A stretch of 7,209 nt of DNA, taken from positions 1 through 7,209 of the forward strand of contig NZ_JBBEBZ010000030.1 of NCBI RefSeq assembly GCF_040882075.1, given 5' to 3'. Positions 4,934 through 7,209 of the stretch are shown here, one piece after another (position 1 is the stretch's first letter; each line of letters opens with the position of its first letter). The stretch comes from Nitriliruptor sp040882075. GTDB taxonomy: Bacteria > Actinomycetota > Nitriliruptoria > Nitriliruptorales > Nitriliruptoraceae. A program made the position numbers and the translations under genes. Below the pieces are notes generated by a model. That model was not told where the DNA came from, ran no database searches, and saw nothing but the letters and a program-made list of their open reading frames with translations.

Positions 4934-5822
4934 GGACAGCTGCGTCGTCCGGTCGAAGACCTGCGGTGAACCGCTCCACGGCACCGCGTCGCAGGCCCGC
5001 CGGTGGGTGCTGTTCGAGCACCCCGGCGCGTGGGGAGCGCACGTCCTGACCGACGGGACCCTCCCCGAGCACCTGGCTGCACGGCTGACCGCTGCGGCCG
5101 AGGAGCTGCCCGCCCGGGTGCTGCTCCTGCGACGGGCGCCCGGGGTGCCGCGGGAGGTCCCCGACCACGCGCTGTTCGTCGGCGTGACGACCCCGTCCGG
5201 CGGGTGGTTCGAACGCATCGACCTGCACGGCCGCGACGGACTCGTCGACGTGGACCTGTCACCGCTGGCCGAGGAACGCTCCGTCGGCGGGACCCCGGTG
5301 ACCGAGCCGTTCTACCTCGTGTGCACCAACGGCAAGCACGACGCCTGCTGCGCCGAGTACGGCCGACGGGTGGTGGACACCCTCGCGCCGCGGCTCGGCG
5401 ACCGGCTCTGGGAGAGCTCCCACGTCGGAGGTGACCGGTTCGCGGGGAACCTCGTCTGCCTACCGACCGGTGCGTTCTACGGCCACCTCGATCCCGAGAC
5501 AGCGCTCGAGGTCGTCCGTACCCACGAAGCGGGCGAGATCGACTTCGACCGGTGGCGGGGCCGGTCGTCGGTGCCGTTCGCCGTGCAGTCGGCCGAGGTG
5601 TTCGCGCGACAGGAGCTGGACCTGCGACGAGAGGACGCGTTGCGGTTCGTGGGCGGCCGCCGCGATGGCCGCCGGACCGAAGCGAGGTTCGTGCGGTCCG
5701 ACGGCGGCGAGGTGGTGGTGACCGTCAGCACCGACCGCGATGCGACCGAGCGTCGCCTGACGTGCGCCGGCGTCCCGAACGTGGCACCGGTCCACCGGCT
5801 GGTCGACCTCGTCGAACACTGA
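4917..5822 (+). CDS. sucrase/ferredoxin-like family protein (thioredoxin-like [2Fe-2S] fold)
   Basis: A 301-residue member of the Suc_Fer-like family (Pfam 'sucrase/ferredoxin-like'), full length. The N-terminal segment has C-x6-C and GEPLHGTASQARRWVLFEHPGAWG. The C-terminal domain carries FYLVCTNGKHDACCAEYGRRV (Cys136, Cys144, Cys145), ESSHVGGDRFAGNLVCLPTGAFYG (His169, Cys181) and the closing strands. The cysteines and the SHxGGxRFAxN motif are what this family uses to hold a [2Fe-2S] cluster in a thioredoxin-like fold, so an electron-transfer role is likely; the name sucrase is historical and no glycosidase motif is seen. ATG 4917 is the most natural start; GTG 4914 just before it is possible, and the ribosome binding site is weak (AGGAGGG near 4889 is too far), consistent with translational coupling to the overlapping oxygenase. 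It could supply electrons to, or simply be co-regulated with, the oxygenase. Confidence 0.9.
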   Translation: MSTVREDSCVVRSKTCGEPLHGTASQARRWVLFEHPGAWGAHVLTDGTLPEHLAARLTAAAEELPARVLLLRRAPGVPREVPDHALFVGVTTPSGGWFERIDLHGRDGLVDVDLSPLAEERSVGGTPVTEPFYLVCTNGKHDACCAEYGRRVVDTLAPRLGDRLWESSHVGGDRFAGNLVCLPTGAFYGHLDPETALEVVRTHEAGEIDFDRWRGRSSVPFAVQSAEVFARQELDLRREDALRFVGGRRDGRRTEARFVRSDGGEVVVTVSTDRDATERRLTCAGVPNVAPVHRLVDLVEH

Positions 5823-5923
5823 CGCGTCGCCGACCCGTCGCGGTCACCCGGCCGTGTCGCACCTCGGTCGTACCGTTCGTGCTCCCCGGGGGCGGGGGAA
5901 CGAGGATGACCAGGGGGTGTGTG

Positions 5924-6136
5924 ATGGCAGCGAGCGACGACGAGGTTCCCGATGAGCGGGGCCGGGAGCCGCGGGTGGACCCGCGGCTACTGCGGCCCGA
6001 TCCGGGTGAGACGCTCGAGCAGTTCAAGGCGCGGTTGCTCGCCGAGGTGCTCGAGCTCCGCGAACGCGAAGGGGTGAAGGACGGCGACGAAGATGGAACG
6101 GACGACGAGGCACGCGGCGAGGGCGAGAGCGCGTAG
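5924..6136 (+). CDS. small acidic hypothetical protein
   Basis: A 70-residue protein from ATG 5924, with AGGGGG at 5912-5917 six bases upstream. An ATG at 5906 in the same frame is possible but has no well-spaced site. A charged N-terminal region (SDDEVPDERGREPRVDPRLLRPDPG) leads to one amphipathic helix, ETLEQFKARLLAEVLELREREG (residues 29-50), then an acidic disordered tail (KDGDEDGTDDEARGEGESA). No membrane segment, signal peptide, metal motif or known domain is visible. It follows the sucrase/ferredoxin-like gene by 101 nt on the same strand and is convergent with the receiver-domain gene, whose stop lies 13 nt away. I do not recognise a family and assign no function. Confidence 0.65.
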   Translation: MAASDDEVPDERGREPRVDPRLLRPDPGETLEQFKARLLAEVLELREREGVKDGDEDGTDDEARGEGESA

Positions 6137-6149
6137 ACCGCAGGGGTGG

Positions 6150-6740
6150 TCAGCGTGCCTCGTCGAGCAGCGTCAGGAGCCGTTTCCGGCCAGCACGATC
6201 ATCGGCGAGCACGGTGGTCCCGGGGCGCCGTTGGCGGCAGCGCTGGCGCGTCCTCGGCCGTCCGCTGATGACGATGACCCGCACCTTGTCGGGGAGCTCC
6301 GACAGCAGCTCGAGCCCGACCACCCGCGGCTCCGCGAGGTCGAGGACGACCGTGTCGGGTCGGAGCCGTTCGGTCTCGACCAGCGCTTGCCGCCCGGGGC
6401 GGACGTACCCGACCACCTCAGCGACGCCGGCGTCCTCGAGCGTCCGCCGGAGCACGTCGCGGTGCTCGTTGTCATCGTCGACGAGCAGGACCCGCGACGA
6501 TCGGACACCGACGCAGCGTCGCCGCGCGACCGCAGCGCAGCGCGCACAGACGATCTGGTCGGCGACGCCGAGGTGCGAGCGGACCTTGACCACCGAGCCG
6601 TCCGCGAGCCGGTGGTCGTCGCCGCAGCGTCCGCACCCCCACAGCGCGGAGGACGGGACGCCGGAAGCGGGTAGGTCGACCGGGGCGACCTCGAGGATGT
6701 CGAGTTCGCCCCACCGGTCGGCGTCGAGTCGGGTGGCCAT
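6150..6740 (-). CDS. zinc-ribbon / response-regulator receiver domain protein without DNA-binding output domain
   Basis: A 196-residue protein from ATG 6740-6738; a GTG at 6758 in frame is the alternative start, and neither has a strong ribosome binding site. The N-terminal half holds two CxxC pairs, WGCGRCG (Cys36, Cys39) and VCARC (Cys65, Cys68), spaced as in a zinc ribbon. The second half (from residue 83, SRVLLVDDDNEHRDVLRRTLEDAG) is a receiver domain: acidic pocket Asp88-90, phospho-acceptor Asp134 in TVVLDLAEPRVVGLELL, and the conserved Ser159 in VIVISGRP. The usual lysine after the fifth strand is not found (TTVLADD instead), and residues 163-173 form an unusual Arg/Gln/Cys-rich run where a receiver normally has an Ala-rich helix. 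No helix-turn-helix or enzyme domain follows, so output would be through the zinc ribbon or protein contacts. It may therefore be a degenerate or atypical two-component regulator. No intact kinase partner is adjacent. Confidence 0.78.
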   Translation of the reverse strand: MATRLDADRWGELDILEVAPVDLPASGVPSSALWGCGRCGDDHRLADGSVVKVRSHLGVADQIVCARCAAVARRRCVGVRSSRVLLVDDDNEHRDVLRRTLEDAGVAEVVGYVRPGRQALVETERLRPDTVVLDLAEPRVVGLELLSELPDKVRVIVISGRPRTRQRCRQRRPGTTVLADDRAGRKRLLTLLDEAR

Positions 6741-6754
6741 GGACCCAGCGAACA

Positions 6755-6767
6755 GCACCTTTGGTGC
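6755..6767 (-). other. short hairpin upstream of the receiver gene start
   Basis: GCACC and GGTGC form a perfect five-pair stem with loop AAA on the minus strand, 14 nt upstream of ATG 6740 and covering the alternative GTG start at 6758. It could affect translation initiation or be chance in GC-rich DNA. The 147 nt between this gene and the DUF488 stop show no other clear element. Confidence 0.25.
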
Positions 6768-6887
6768 CGAAGAGCGGCCGATGCGACAGCTGTCCAGCCG
6801 ACGTCACACGTTCGTGGGTAGCGCTGGGTCGTCCGTTCCGGGTCGCAGCTCGATCAGCTCTCGGACCGCAGGCGACCTGCCGGAGGA

Positions 6888-7209
6888 TCAGCCGGTGGCG
6901 TCGCGCCGCGACGCGTCGAGGTCGAGGGTCGGAGCGCCACCGTCGTAGACCAGCGCACCGTCCTCGACCCGGACCACGTCGGTGGGCTGGTGCGGCGCGA
7001 GCCGGCCATCGTGGAAGAGGTGGAGGACCGGCCGCTGCCCGACCAGCAGGACGTCGTCGGCGATGAGCCGGCGGTGACAGCGCCACCAGACCGACTCGGA
7101 GCACATGACCGCGACGCGACGCTCATCAGCCTCCGCGAGGACCTCAACGATCGCCGCCACGAAGGTCGACGTGCCGAGGTGGTCGGCGTAGGCACGGAAG
7201 GAATCGTTT
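6888..7209 (-). CDS. DUF488 family protein, C-terminal part (continues past the window end)
   Basis: The visible 106 residues are the C-terminal part of a DUF488 protein; the frame is open to the last base of the window and the start lies outside. The diagnostic segment is ADERRVAVMCSESVWWRCHRRLIADDVLL, which matches the family's C-x-E-x-x-x-x-x-C-H-R motif. It is preceded by SFRAYADHLGTSTFVAAIVEVLAEA and followed by VLHLFHDGRLAPHQPTDVVRVEDGALVYDGG, where PH is commonly conserved. DUF488 proteins are usually about 150-190 residues, so around half to two thirds of the gene is here. They are small cytoplasmic proteins of unproven function; the conserved Cys and His hint at catalysis or nucleic-acid handling. 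The stop TGA at 6890-6888 is 147 nt upstream of the receiver gene on the same strand. Confidence 0.88.
   Translation of the reverse strand, partial: NDSFRAYADHLGTSTFVAAIVEVLAEADERRVAVMCSESVWWRCHRRLIADDVLLVGQRPVLHLFHDGRLAPHQPTDVVRVEDGALVYDGGAPTLDLDASRRDATG

Noticed and set aside
3632..5218. Minus-strand frame of 528 codons opposite the oxygenase operon
   Set aside because: It is Arg/Pro/Ser-rich with no domain, opposite two well-recognised genes. Such antisense frames are common at this G+C.
5652..5673. GGCGGCC/GGCCGCC hairpin as a terminator
   Set aside because: It lies inside the sucrase/ferredoxin-like gene well before its stop and reflects Gly/Arg codons in GC-rich DNA.

Overview
The window is about 70% G+C with GTG starts, GC-rich ribosome binding sites and an actinobacterial set of families (MEDS-type histidine kinase, cupin-4 oxygenase, sucrase/ferredoxin-like protein, two-helix 'LigA'-annotated membrane protein, DUF488). 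It most likely comes from a high-GC actinobacterium, possibly a deep-branching one; the lineage is inference. No tRNA, rRNA, insertion sequence or CRISPR array was seen.

Layout. Minus strand 12-407: a short conserved-looking hypothetical. Plus strand 685-1853: a MEDS-sensor histidine kinase that appears broken by an internal deletion/frameshift and an in-frame TAG; only the HisKA/HATPase part (1194-1853) remains as an intact reading frame. Plus strand 2064-2612: a two-helix membrane protein, ending at a long hairpin shared with a convergent gene. Minus strand 2695-3177: an OsmC-family thiol peroxidase-like gene whose frame is interrupted by one TGA exactly where the family has its catalytic cysteine. 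A 14-bp hairpin with one bulge and a 3-nt loop begins 14 nt downstream of that TGA. I read it as a selenoprotein with a bacterial SECIS element, and it is the main discovery of the window. Minus strand 3258-3392: a possible 44-residue single-helix membrane peptide.

Plus strand 3532-5822 looks like an operon: a 77-residue Asp/Gly/Thr-repeat peptide, a cupin-4/JmjC 2-oxoglutarate oxygenase starting 7 nt later, and a sucrase/ferredoxin-like protein overlapping the oxygenase by 17 nt. A small acidic protein (5924-6136) follows on the same strand. A peptide beside a peptide/protein hydroxylase raises the possibility that the peptide is its substrate. Minus strand 6150-6740: a zinc-ribbon plus receiver-domain protein with a locally odd stretch near its C-terminus. 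Minus strand 6888-7209: the C-terminal part of a DUF488 protein that continues past the window edge.

The selenocysteine reading rests on sequence alone. The selenocysteine machinery (selA, selB, selC, selD) is not in this window and must be sought elsewhere in the genome.
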